Positions 7,535-17,401 of a stretch of 21,903 bases of DNA are shown piece by piece (the first letter of the stretch is position 1; the number at the start of each line of letters is the position of its first letter). The position numbers and the translations under genes were made by a program. Source of the DNA: an uncultured Mycoplasmataceae bacterium (GTDB taxonomy: Bacteria; Bacillota_I; Bacilli_A; Mycoplasmatales; Mycoplasmoidaceae); NCBI GenBank assembly GCA_949299825.1, contig CASGBP010000045.1:1-21903 (forward strand), written 5' to 3'. The notes under the pieces are model-generated. The model saw nothing but the letters and a program-made list of their open reading frames with translations. It had not been told where the DNA came from and made no database searches.

Positions 7535-10531
7535 TTATCTACTTTCATTATTTATTAATTTAAATAATTCTATGTAATTCGTTGAGTTAATAGTAGTATT
7601 TATAATTTCATTTTTGTGTTTTTTAAGCTTAAGTATTTTGGTTTCAATCGAATTATTTAAAATTAAATTATAGACCTTAACCTTATTTTTTTGTCCTATT
7701 CTATGCAATCTATCAGTAGCTTGATTTTCAACACTATCATTTCATCATGGATTTAAATGAATAATTATATTGGCTGTAGATAAATTTATTCCAACTCCAC
7801 CAATCCTTAAACTAACTAATAATACATGTTTATCTGACTGGCTAAATTCATTTATAACTTGTGTTCTTTGTATTTTGTTAATAACACCAGTTAATTCTAA
7901 TGTTTGAATTCCATAATTTTTAAATTCTTCTTTCAAAATATCTAATGCTGTAACAAATGAAGAAAAAATTACAATTTTATTTTTTTTATCATTTTGTAAT
8001 TCATTGATTAAAGAAATAATATATTTTGTTTTACTTCCTACTCCATAAGAAGGATTGATTATTCTTGGATCACAACAATATTGTCTTAATCTAGTTATCA
8101 TTGCTAGTATATTTAATCTACCTTCATTTTGTTGTTTCTTATCTTTTGTATCAAAAAAATCATGTATCTTGCTTTTTATTTCATCATAAATTTCATCATA
8201 TTTTTTTATTTCCTCTTCGTTCATATCAATATGAATATAGTTTATTTCTTTGTCTGGTAAACTAGGTAATTTATCTTTTTTCTTTCGTTGTAGAATGAAG
8301 GGTTTAATTAAAAAAGATAAATGTAAAAGATTGTTGTTATTATTGAATAATTGTCTAAAATTCTTTTCATTTGGTAAATAATTAGGAAGAATGAATTCAA
8401 ATAATGATCAAATATCCATAATATTGTTTTCAATAGGTGTACCAGTTAAAATTAATCTTTCATCACTTTTGATTTTTTTAATATTTTTACTTCAACTAGT
8501 TTTTTTATTTTTTATATATTGTCCTTCATCTAAAACAATTAAACTAAATTCCTTTTTTGCATATATTGATCAGTCAGTAATAAATTTATGATAATTGGTT
8601 AAATAAATTCCATTATCAGAAATATTATTGATAATATTCTTTCTCTTTGTTGAATTACCAAATATTTCAATTATTTGTTTATTTGGATCAAATTTTTTAA
8701 ATTCATCTTTTCAATTTTCAATTAGTGAAAAAGGAGTAATTATAAGCAATGGTTTTGAATTTCTTTTTTGCAAATCATTAATATAGGCAATGGTTTGAAT
8801 AGTTTTTCCTAAACCCATTTCATCAGCTAAAATACAACCACCACTATAACTTAACATTTTCTTTATTCACTTTACGCCATAAAACTGATAGTCTTTAAGA
8901 ATTTTGACTAAATCATTATCAATATTTAGATTAACTTCCATAGAATCAAAATCGTTCACAAACTTAATGAAGTCTTCTTGCTTAAATTCTTTTGCTATGT
9001 AAAAAATTTTATTATGATCAATCTTATTATTATTTAAATTAGGATTTAATAACCTCATTTGATATTTAAAATTATCAATATTAAAATTATTTGAACTTAA
9101 ATATTTACCATCAAGATTAATTAAATTTAGTTTATTGTCAACTTCATCATTAAATAAATATAGTTTTTTTGTATCAATTTTTTTATCATCTAATAATAAT
9201 TCCATTTTTACTTCCTTGTCTTCTAGTGAGAAGGAAAAAGATATATTATGATGTTCGTCATTAAAAATAGATTTTAAATCTTCAGGAATTCTTAAATCAA
9301 CCAAATCGTTATTTTTATATTCATTAATAATTTTTATAAATTTAATTAATTCATTATTGTTTTTAAAAAGGATTTCATTATTGTTTTTAAAAAAGTGAGT
9401 TAATTTTTCCAAATTATTATTTGTTAATACATTGTCAAATTTATCATTTAAAACACTAACCTTTATGCCGTTTTTAACTAGTGAAAATTCCAAAATTAAT
9501 TTTTCCTTATTGAATTGATTAGAAATTGTAAAATCAAAAGGAAAGAAGCTATTTATTAAATCTATCTTTTTATTAAAATTTTTAGCACCTTTTATGGGAG
9601 TATTAATACTTTCTAAACTAATTATTTCATCCTTGTTCAATAAATTAGTTTTTACCAAAATAGTTTGTTTTTCAAAATTTAAAAAAATATAACTATATTC
9701 AAGAGAATTAATTATTCCAATTAAAATGGTTGAACTATTAATTAAATATCCTAGATTAGTTTCATAACAGTCAATTTCAAATTTTATTTTATTTTTCTCT
9801 ATTGTTTTATCTAATTGATATATATGCTTTGTATCAGAAATAAATTGTACTAAATTACTTAATAATTTTTCATTAGTTTTATCCAATAATAAATCAAACA
9901 ATTCATCAATTTCATCATCCATTAATATTGCTTTTAATGAAGAATTCATCAACTTTGTAAAAACATGATAAATAAATTCAACTATAATAATTAATTTATC
10001 TAACTTATTTTCAACGTTTATTTCATATAAAAAATCAATAAATAATTTTATTTGTAATGAAGAAAAAGCTTTATATATATCTAATATTTCAATACTATAA
10101 CTAGTTTTATTAATAAATATATTAAAATACTTAATTTTTCCAAAATTATTTTCATCAAATATTTTTAACAATGGAGATATATTATGTTCTTGAATTAATC
10201 TACTTTTTTTCTTGATGTTTATGCCATAAAATGTTTCATTGTTACTATTTGCTTCTGCATCTAATTTTAATAAGGAAGCAACAAAATGTTTACATGGAAC
10301 TGATTTTGATCCAACATAGCATTGGCAAAAGAATTTATCATAATCATCATCAACTATTTCATAATGCATTTTATATCCATTACAAGTTGAATCTACAGTT
10401 ATTACATCTCCTTCTTGTTCATAATCTAAACTTGAGACCTTTTTTAAATTAAAATATTCCATACCAATTTGGTAAGTTTTAGGATTAATTTGTTCGAGAA
10501 TTTTATGTATTTTAAAATTAATTTTTTTCAT
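7535..10531 (-). CDS. SWIM-domain SNF2-family DNA helicase/translocase
   Basis: 998-aa ATP-dependent DNA translocase of the Snf2/Rad54-like superfamily 2. Near the N-terminus a SWIM zinc-binding motif is seen: C69-x-C71...C80-x-H82. A long, poorly conserved middle (~90-550) follows. The motor has motif I 'ADEMGLGKT' (~569-577), motif II DEGQ (668-671), motif III 'LTGTPIENN', motif V 'SLRIGGVGINLSTA' and motif VI 'QATDRLHRIGQ' (937-947), all expected for Snf2. Conserved Trp residues in 'LNPWW' are TGA. The start is ATG 10531 (MKKINFKIHK). The frame stays open upstream to 10654 but only by reading through the antisense of the tRNA gene, so the longer start is rejected. Mycoplasmas usually carry one such protein; its biological role is not settled. 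No Shine-Dalgarno is visible. Confidence 0.92.
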
Positions 10532-10533
10532 AA

Positions 10534-10539
10534 TATAAT
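10534..10539 (+). promoter_or_regulatory. -10 box of tRNA-Arg
   Basis: Perfect TATAAT 10 nt before the tRNA 5' end. The divergent helicase start codon (10531) lies 3 nt away, so the -35 region must lie inside the helicase coding sequence. Confidence 0.65.
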
Positions 10540-10549
10540 TTATTTGTTT

Positions 10550-10626
10550 GCGTCTATAGCTCAGTAGGATAGAGCACATGCCTCCTAAGCATGTTGTCGG
10601 AGGTTCGATTCCTCTTAGGCGCGCCA
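10550..10626 (+). tRNA. tRNA-Arg (anticodon CCT)
   Basis: 77-nt complete cloverleaf. Acceptor GCGTCTA pairs with TAGGCGC (one G-T pair). The D-arm is GCTC...GAGC. The anticodon stem CATGC/GCATG holds loop CTCCTAA with anticodon CCT at 10584-10586, reading AGG arginine codons. The T-arm is GGAGG-TTCGATT-CCTCT. The CCA end is encoded (10624-10626). Confidence 0.97.
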
Positions 10627-10634
10627 ACAACTTA

Positions 10635-10660
10635 ATGATCTCGTTTGGGATCATTTTTTA
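10635..10660 (+). terminator. Intrinsic terminator of tRNA-Arg
   Basis: Stem ATGATCTC/GGGATCAT (8 bp including one G-T) with a GTTT loop followed by TTTTTT. Confidence 0.85.
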
Positions 10661-10687
10661 TTTTAAGAAGAAGTGTCTCATATAATT

Positions 10688-10712
10688 TTACTAAAAATAT
10701 ACTTTTTAGTAA
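10688..10712. repeat. Perfect 10-bp inverted repeat downstream of the xer gene
   Basis: TTACTAAAAA - TATAC - TTTTTAGTAA, perfectly symmetrical, 7 nt beyond the stop codon of the tyrosine recombinase. Arms ending in AA/TT around a short TA-rich centre resemble the layout of Xer core (dif-like) sites. Alternatively it is a hairpin ending the xer transcript, although no U-run follows it on the minus strand. Confidence 0.7.
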
Positions 10713-10719
10713 CCTATTA

Positions 10720-11523
10720 TTAAGAAAAAGTAAAATCAAAAATATTACTTAACTTTTGTTTGATTTCATCATGACTTAAAAATATATAAGATGAAGTAGT
10801 ATTTATATTACTATGACCCATTAACTCTGAAATAGTTTTTATATCTATTTGTCGTCTTAGCAAATTAGTTGCATAACTACGTCTTAATGAATGGGGAGTT
10901 ATATCTTTATCAAAGTATTTATTACCAATTTTTTTTACTATTAAATTAATGGTCTTATAAGTTATAAATTTTTTGTTCTTATTTATTGGTAAATATTGAT
11001 GTTTTCATAGTTTAAGAAAATTATTTAATTTATCTGGAATATATATAATTCTTGTTTTATTTCCTTTACCAACAATTTCCAACTTACTATTATTAATTTT
11101 CCTTAAATCTATTTTATATAATTCACCAACCCTTATTCCCGTACAAAATAAAAAATAAAATATTAATCAATCACGCGTTTTTCTAAAAGAGTCCGTTTTT
11201 ATAGTTTTAAATACTAATTCAAATTCCTCTAAAGAAATAATTACTCTATTTTTTTTAGATGATGTTGGTAATTTAATATCACGTAATTCATTAATTAATT
11301 TTCATTTTTTTAGAAATTTTAAATAAGAAATAATTGAATAATAATAGATTCTTGTTGAATTAGCTTCATGATTTTTCTGATGTACTCTAATTGTTTTTAC
11401 TAAACTAGACTTAGTTAATTGATTATTCTGATTATTTTTCAAAAATAAGTTGATATATCTTAGATAGATATGAATGGTTTTGCTTGTTAAACCTTTGTTT
11501 TTTAGATAAGTCTCATAATTCAT
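10720..11523 (-). CDS. Tyrosine site-specific recombinase, XerC/XerD type
   Basis: Breaks and rejoins DNA at short paired sites through a 3'-phosphotyrosine, for chromosome-dimer resolution or DNA inversion. 267 aa, shorter than E. coli XerC/D (298). Residues 1-75 form the helical core-binding (SAM-like) domain. The catalytic set is complete: R131 (CTGIRVGEL), K153 (VGKGNKTR), H211 and R214 (TPHSLRRSYATNLL), H237 (LMGHSNINTT) and nucleophile Y246. Start ATG 11523 has AGAGGT upstream and a promoter TTGTCC-17-TATTAA. Trp74 and Trp119 are TGA. A perfect inverted repeat lies just past the stop codon. In some mycoplasmas Xer-type enzymes drive phase-variable inversion of surface genes. No surface-lipoprotein family is in this window, so that role is open. 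Confidence 0.93.
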
Positions 11524-11546
11524 TTATACCTCTTTTCCTACTACAT

Positions 11547-11575
11547 TTAATAAATAGGTACAAAAAAAAGGACAA
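11547..11575 (-). promoter_or_regulatory. Promoter of the xer-type recombinase
   Basis: -35 TTGTCC (11575-11570) and -10 TATTAA (11552-11547) with the ideal 17-nt spacing, then AGAGGT about 5 nt before the ATG at 11523. It makes the gene independent of the terminated unit upstream. Confidence 0.55.
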
Positions 11576-11651
11576 TTTATGTTTTTTTTATAAAAATTCT
11601 ATTTTCAATATTAATTTTTTTTCAAAATAACTAAAAAATCACTAATTAAAT

Positions 11652-11674
11652 AAAAAAACCAGGGTGCCCCCTGG
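11652..11674 (-). terminator. GC-rich intrinsic terminator in the xer-plsY spacer
   Basis: Perfect 6-bp all-but-A/T-poor stem CCAGGG/CCCTGG with a 4-nt loop, followed on the minus strand by seven U. A second small hairpin, CAAAC/GTTTG (11677-11691), precedes it. It ends something transcribed leftwards from inside the spacer, since no annotated gene reads into it. Confidence 0.85.
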
Positions 11675-11860
11675 AGCAAACATTTAGTTTGTGATTCATT
11701 AGTTAGAATGCTTTTCAATCCATACTATTTAATTTTCTAATGCATCTAACATTGAAGAGTTCATCGTTAAGAAAACAATCAATCATACACTTTGAAAAGT
11801 TCAAGTGGATTTTATTACAACCCAAATAACTAGTACACATTAAAATTTTACAATACTTGA
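11675..11860 (-). ncRNA. Candidate small RNA or tiny-protein unit of unknown function
   Basis: The spacer 11524-11946 (423 nt) has no recognised gene, yet a strong minus-strand terminator closes a ~190-nt stretch of more mixed composition than the flanking A/T runs. It contains an internal hairpin (CACTTTGAA/TTCAAGTG, ~11788-11807) and the hairpin at 11677-11691. The same stretch holds an ORF of 45 codons on the minus strand (ATG 11840 to TAA 11703, UGA as Trp) beginning MCTSYLGCNK with five cysteines; a TAAAAT box lies 4 nt before its ATG. It does not match tmRNA, SRP RNA, 6S RNA or a T-box that I can recognise. Whether it is RNA or a small protein is undecided, and the 5' end is a guess. 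Confidence 0.4.
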
Positions 11861-11934
11861 TAAAAGAAAAATTAATTATTTTTTTATTTATTTTATAAAT
11901 AGAAAATTAACACATGGACAAAATTATATAAGTT

Positions 11935-11940
11935 TATAAT
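11935..11940 (+). promoter_or_regulatory. -10 box of plsY, leaderless type
   Basis: TATAAT followed by TAGAAT and then the ATG. A TGGACA lies at 11915-11920, spaced only 14 nt, short for a -35. There is no Shine-Dalgarno. Confidence 0.6.
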
Positions 11941-11946
11941 TAGAAT

Positions 11947-12669
11947 ATGAATTTTGCCGATGTTGTAACAATCATGACTATAGTTCCAGTTATTATTGGG
12001 TATTTTTTTGGTGGAATAATGTGATCTATTATTATTGGAAAACTTTTTTTTAAGAAAGATCCGAGAAATTTTGAATCACAAAATGCAGGTGCAACTAACA
12101 GTTCAAGAATATATGGAAAAAAGGTTGGATTATTAATTCTCTTATTAGATATATCAAAGGGTATATTACCTACAATTATTTGTTTCTTGCTTGCTAAATT
12201 TGTTTTTGATATCGGACGATTCAATGATACAAATTTTAATTTTTATACTTTGAGTTATTTAGCTGGTGTTAGTGCTATTATTGGTCATTGCTTTCCGGTA
12301 TTTTTTAAATTCAAAGGTGGCAAAGGTGTAGCTACTTTTGGAGCATTTTACTTAACTATAATTCCTTTTGGTGCTATACTTCAACTACTTATTTTAGTTA
12401 CTTTTGTATTTATATTGAGATATGTATCATTATCATCATTGATATCAACGATTATGTCTTGAATATGAATATTCATACCTGGTTTAAACTATAATTTTAT
12501 TCTTAATTCCAATATTAATGATCTATATTATTTTGATTATGGATCAATATATTGATTGTTGTTTATATGAGCATTATTGTTTATTTCCACCACTTTAATT
12601 TGATACCGTCATAAATCAAACATCATTGCTTTAAAGAATAAAGAAGAAAGAAAATTTTCATTCAAATAA
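11947..12669 (+). CDS. plsY: PlsY: acyl-phosphate glycerol-3-phosphate acyltransferase
   Basis: Integral-membrane enzyme that moves an acyl chain from acyl-phosphate (made by PlsX) to glycerol-3-phosphate, giving lysophosphatidate, the first step of phospholipid synthesis. 240 aa, longer than the common ~200. All three signature loops are present: 'SQNAGATNSSR' (44-54), 'GHCFPVFFKFKGGKGVAT' (113-130, the phosphate/acyl-phosphate site) and 'RHKSNIIALKNKEE' near the C-terminus. Membrane helices flank them. TGA codons encode Trp, for example in the 'SWIWIFIPG' stretch, and would cut the gene under the standard code. ATG 11947 is 6 nt after TATAAT, so the mRNA is probably leaderless. Confidence 0.95.
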
Positions 12670-12705
12670 GTCTAATTTATGTTTCAAAATTAATTAAATC
12701 TTATA

Positions 12706-12728
12706 CTATATATATTATGTATATATAG
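12706..12728. repeat. Perfect 9-bp AT inverted repeat between plsY and the DUF3137-like gene
   Basis: CTATATATA - TTATG - TATATATAG. A possible weak end-of-transcript hairpin for plsY, but without a following T-run. A second imperfect hairpin (CAAAGAC/GTCCTTG, ~12751-12767) lies between it and the next promoter. Confidence 0.6.
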
Positions 12729-12775
12729 CAAAATTAAGAGGAATTTAGCTCAAAGACAAAGTCCTTGATTTGTTA

Positions 12776-12781
12776 TATAAT
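12776..12781 (+). promoter_or_regulatory. -10 box of the DUF3137-like gene
   Basis: TATAAT about 32 nt before the ATG at 12814. An AAAGGG ribosome-binding site sits 5 nt before that ATG. No good -35 is seen. Confidence 0.5.
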
Positions 12782-12813
12782 TTAAATATATATTGCTACT
12801 AGAAAGGGTTGGT

Positions 12814-14433
12814 ATGGACCAAAAAACAAAAGAACAAAAGAAATTACCTGATGGGTATGATGTTGTAGGTGAGTATCAAGATAATATAGAACAAAGTCTT
12901 GTTGATAACCTATTTGATTACTTTGGTAGAGTATATTATAAAAATCATTCACTTAATGGTGGAACAAAAGATCAAATTAGACTAAGAAATTCTTACTTAT
13001 CTAAATATGATAAAAAAATATTTAAGTTAATAAACAAAAAGTTTGTAAAGTATTCAATAGCTACATTAATAATCTTACTTCTAACTATAGCTGGTTTTTT
13101 GTTATTTTATTTTTTAGTTGGCGGTGATTACAATTCTGTAGTTAACAAAGCTGATTCGTTAGCACAAGATCCTAATCTATTGATAAATGATCCAAATGGA
13201 TGATTGATTTTATTTTTAGTGGTATTTGTTTCAATTTGTTTATTGGGAATTTTAGGGGTTGTACTATTATTTATTACTATCACTTGATATACAAGAAGCA
13301 ATAGACAATACAATAGAATAATTAAAAAGAACAAAATGTGAAATAGATCTTTCTACAATTTTGCTACAAATTTATCTGAAAAAGGTGTTTTAAATGCAAT
13401 TCAAGCATCAATTCCTTATTTTGTTGTAGACAAGCATACTCCAACTTTTGATAAAAGTATTTATAACATTCATAATAGAATCTATTCATATGCTAACATT
13501 CCTCAAGATGCGAGAAGAATAAAATTCGGTTGTTTGTCGTCTGGTTTTTATCGAGGAAATGCCTACTCATTGAGTTATTCAAGTTGAGAATGATTTAGAG
13601 AAGCTAAGGTTATTGATCAAAATAAGTTAGAAGGAAATAAAATAAATATTCATGCTAGAAGATCTTTAAGAAGGTTTGAAGATAGCATATGTGTGCTTAC
13701 AGTTGATACTTTTGCTGAACCAAAATTAAACTTTGTATTAAACAATCCTGATGGAAAAAATATTCGTTTACAAAACAAAATATTCAATAATGTGTTTTCA
13801 CTAGCAGTTAACAATCCTGATTTGGCATATACAGTATTTACACCTTATGTTCAACATACATTAGCTAGATGTAAGACTTGAACAGATGCATCAAGAGGAA
13901 TCAGACAAGTAATTAAAGAAGGGTCAAAAGTTTATGTTGTGTTTGATGGTAAAGAAGATTTCTTCAAGTTCTCAAGAGTTATTGATCCAAGATTAAATTA
14001 TGTATTCAACTCAGTTGAAGCTCGTAGTAGTGTTTTATTAGCAAAACAAAATCGTTTGTCAGATGTTTCACCAAATGAATTATTAAAATTAGGTTCACTA
14101 GATGAAACTGCTTCATTAATGACTGAATACATCCTTGAAGAAGTTGATATTATGTTTACTGCACTTGAAATGGCTACATGTTATCCAATGGATAATATTA
14201 TTGTGAAAAAACAAAAACATGCTAGATCTCTTTATGATGTATTGGAAGAAAAACGTAATAATCCAGGTTTAAGATTTAAGACTTTATCTCAATTAGATGA
14301 AAAGTTTGATGAAGTTAATAAAAAAGTTGATGAAATAGGTTTAAGACAACAAGCTCCATTATTTAGACCAATGGTTAATATTGAAGGTGTTAACAACAAT
14401 AGAGATTCATTAGATAAAACATTAAAAATCTAA
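12814..14433 (+). CDS. DUF3137-like two-helix membrane protein
   Basis: 539 aa. Residues 1-77 are hydrophilic. Two strong membrane helices follow at ~78-103 and ~130-156, joined by a ~26-residue loop, and then a ~380-residue soluble domain. The segment 'IRLQNKIFNNVFSLAVNNPDLAYTVFTPYVQHTLARCK' fits the DUF3137 pattern of an 'F...F.v...dp..A...ltP' block, so I assign that family tentatively; its function is unknown. The C-terminal part has a helical stretch (~'LSQLDEKFDEVNKKVDEIGLRQQ'). The start chosen is ATG 12814 with AAAGGG upstream rather than the in-frame TTG at 12793, which has no ribosome site. TGA-encoded Trp codons split it under the standard code. The base composition is slightly less AT-rich than its neighbours, suggesting good expression. 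Confidence 0.75.
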
Positions 14434-14473
14434 TCTAAATGTTTGTGTTCTAAAATTCTTCTTTAACTTATTT

Positions 14474-14499
14474 TTTATTATCTATGGTTAGATAATAAA
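14474..14499. repeat. Perfect 11-bp inverted repeat in front of the RDD gene
   Basis: TTTATTATCTA - TGGT - TAGATAATAAA. It ends 2 nt before the TATAAT (14502-14507) of the RDD gene and covers the place where a -35 box or an operator would sit. No T-run follows on either strand, so it is a poor terminator. Confidence 0.7.
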
Positions 14500-14501
14500 T
14501 A

Positions 14502-14507
14502 TATAAT
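14502..14507 (+). promoter_or_regulatory. -10 box of the RDD-pcrA pair, leaderless type
   Basis: Perfect TATAAT 8 nt before the ATG at 14516 with no Shine-Dalgarno. Confidence 0.6.
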
Positions 14508-14515
14508 AGTTGCAT

Positions 14516-15226
14516 ATGCAATCTAGTAGTAATAAATCAACTTTTTATTTAGCTAGTGCTAGCAAAAGGATTTTTGTTAAATTATTGGAATATTTAATAT
14601 TAACCGGTATTAATATTTTAATTTCCTTTTTATTTACATTTAAAACAATAAATTGATCTAACTCTGAATTAATAGGTGATTCATGAGTTTTTTCTTTAGC
14701 CATAAGTTTTAGTTTTGTTGCTAACTTTTTAATTTGATTTAGTTACTTTTGTTTAATCCCTTATTTTTTTAAGGGTTATACTTTGTTTTATAAAATATTT
14801 AAATTAAAGTTGCATGCATCATCAAAAGAAAAATGAAAATTAATAAATCTATTTAAGCGTGAAATCTTTATATGGGTTCCTATATTTTTAGTTGGTTGAA
14901 TTATGACATTAGTATCATTTGCATTTAATGATCCTATTCTTTTTTTTAGTCAAATAATTAGTTTTAATCAATTAAATAATAGTTCAACTGCTATAAAGGT
15001 TACTAGTGCAATTTTTTGTTTTTTATATATAATTTGCTCATTGCCGACTCTTGGAATTATTATTAATACAATAAGTAATAGCAATGATCTAACAATTATT
15101 GATAATTATTCCAAAATTTCTGTAATTGATTTATCTTCTAAGGTTGAACAAAAAACAAAAGAAATAAAAAACAAAAAAAGTGATTTACCTGGAATTATTG
15201 ATGAAATAGAATTGGAGAAAATATAA
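14516..15226 (+). CDS. RDD-family membrane protein
   Basis: 236 aa with four probable membrane helices: ~22-45, ~58-88 (possibly two), ~128-150 and ~167-190. The N-terminal 'ASKRIFVKLLEYLIL' and the central 'KGYTLFYKIFKLKL...REIFIWVPIFL' match the RDD layout (basic residue before the first helix, then 'G.TlGkkl..lkv..r'). A charged, lysine/glutamate-rich tail ends DEIELEKI. RDD proteins are small membrane proteins of mostly unknown, possibly transport-related, function. Trp codons are TGA, so only the C-terminal part appears as an ORF under the standard code. The stop codon TAA is directly followed by the TTG start of pcrA, and that gene's ribosome site lies within this ORF, so the two are coupled. 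Confidence 0.75.
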
Positions 15227-17401
15227 TTGAAAGATTTTGATTATTTGAAAAATTTAAATGAAAATCAATCAAAGGCAGTAACAACTGATTTAGGTCCCAA
15301 ATTAATTGTGGCTGGAGCTGGTTCAGGTAAAACAAAAGTACTTACTTTGCGTTGTGCTTATTTAATAAATAAGTACAATATTCCTGCAAATAAGATTCTG
15401 TGTATTACATTTACTAACAAAGCTGCAAATGAAATGAAAATTAGATTACAAGAAATTTTACCTGAAGAAAATTTCCGATGAGTTAATACTTTTCATGGCT
15501 TGTGCTTACAAATATTAAGACAAGATATAGATAAATTAAATTATGATAAGAATTTTAATATTCTAGATGAAGAAGATCAAATTTCTATTATAAAAGAAGC
15601 TTACAAACAATATGCTGTTGACAACAAAGATATACCTTATAAAAATGCTTTATCCTTAATTGATAAATATAAAAATTATGAATTTAGTTTGCAAGATTTT
15701 GATAATACTAATATGTGAAGTAGTCTATCAATTAAAGATGCAAAAGATGCTAATAAAAAACGAATAATAGTTGAATACTATTTAAATAAATGCAAAGAAA
15801 TAAATGCACTAGATTTTAATGATTTATTAATTTTAACTAATAAATTATTTAAAGAAAATAAAGATGTATTAGAAAAATGAGCAAATACTTTTGATTATGT
15901 TTTAATTGATGAATTTCAAGATACCAATGATGCTCAATATAATTTAATAAAAAATTTAATTTCAAAAAAACAAAATATTTTTGTTGTAGGTGATCCTGAT
16001 CAAACAATCTATACCTGAAGAGGTGCTAATCAAAAAATTATTAATGAATTTGCTAAAAATTTTAATGAGTGTGAAGTGATTATATTAAACACCAATTATC
16101 GATCATACCAGAGTATATTGGATGTCGCAAATAGTTTAATTAAAAATAATTCATACCGATATGATAAGGATTTATTTTCCTACCGAGAACTTGGAACAAA
16201 ACCAATATATTTTAATGCAAATAATCAAGACGAAGAATCTAAATGAGTAGTGTTAAAAATTATTGATTTATTAAAAGACAAAAATAATAATTTAAATGAT
16301 ATATGCATATTGTATCGTTCTAATTATTTATCAAGAAATATTGAACAAGAATTATTATTGAATAACATACCTTATGTAATTTATGGTGGAATTCGATTTT
16401 ATCAACGAAGAGAAATAAAGGATATAATTGCTTATCTTAAAACAATTTTTTTAGGAGATGAATTATCAATCAAAAGAATAATTAATGTACCAAAACGTGG
16501 AATTTCACAAAATAGCATAGATGAAATTACAAATTATGCTAAAAAACATAACATAAGCTTTTTAAATGCTATTCTTCAAATAGATAATATTAATATTTCC
16601 TCCATTGCAAAAAAAGGGGTAAAAGAATTTATTCATCTTTTACAATCCATAGAAGATACTAAAAGTCTATCCTCAGTTTTAGAAGAAGTTATAGAAAAAA
16701 CTAAATATATTGATTATCTAGCATCAATTGATGAATATGATCGGATTAAAAATATTAATGAATTAAAAGGTTCAATCATAAAATATGAAAAGGAAAATCC
16801 AAATAATAATTTTAGTGATTATTTGCAAGAAATATCCTTGTTTAGTGAACAAGAAATAAAAAATAAAAATAATGTTTCTTTAATGACAGTTCATTCATCA
16901 AAAGGATTAGAATTTAAACATGTTTTTATAATCGGATTAAATGAAGGAATGTTTCCTTCTACCAAAAATAATGAAAAACTAGCAATAGAAGAAGAAAGAA
17001 GAGTTGCATATGTAGCAATAACTAGAGCAAGAGATAATTTATTTCTTTCCTCATTTCAAGGAATTAATTACATCACAAATAATCTTAATCGTCCAAGTAG
17101 ATTTATAGATGAAATAAATAATGAATTATTAGATGTTGATCAACATAAAATAAAGAGTCTTTCTAAAAATGATAATGAATGATTTGATAGTCAAAAAAAG
17201 ATAGATTATAAACAAAATTTCCGTTCTAGAGAAGAAGTTGACTTTAAATTAGGTGATACTGTAATTCATGAAAAATATGGAGAAGGTATAATTATAAAAA
17301 TTAATGGTGATTTAATAGATGTTAGTTTCAAAAACCCAAGAGTTGTTAAGACAATTGTCTCTAATCATCGTTCAATTAGAAGAAAAATTGTACTAAATTA
17401 A
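15227..17401 (+). CDS. pcrA: PcrA/UvrD-type superfamily 1A DNA helicase
   Basis: 3'-5' DNA helicase for repair, replication restart and removal of RecA or RNA polymerase from DNA. 724 aa, the family's usual length. Motifs in order: Q-motif 'LNENQSKAV' (10-18); motif I 'AGAGSGKT' (29-36); 'FTNKAANEM' (Ia); motif II DEFQD (228-232); motif III 'VVGDPDQTIYTWRGAN'; motif IV 'NTNYRS'; motif V 'MTVHSSKGLEF'; and motif VI 'EEERRVAYVAITRARD'. The C-terminus has the PcrA Tudor-like module 'GDTVIHEKYGEGIIIKI', which contacts RNA polymerase. The start is TTG 15227, directly after the RDD stop, with GGAG 9 nt upstream. Several TGA codons encode conserved Trp. Its 3' end overlaps the convergent glf gene by 4 nt. 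Confidence 0.95.

Noticed and set aside
8867..10654. Longer helicase start upstream of 10531
   Set aside because: The extra N-terminal 41 residues are the antisense of the tRNA-Arg gene. The ATG at 10531 gives a normal N-terminus.
10635..10712. Possible phage or integrative-element attachment site between tRNA-Arg and the integrase-like gene
   Set aside because: A tRNA beside a tyrosine recombinase suggests an integrated element, but the recombinase is Xer-sized, the flanking genes are housekeeping and no direct repeat of the tRNA 3' end is seen in the window.
12738..12770. tRNA-like string GAATTTAGCTCA upstream of the DUF3137-like gene
   Set aside because: No acceptor, anticodon or T-arm pairs with it; only a short imperfect hairpin is present.
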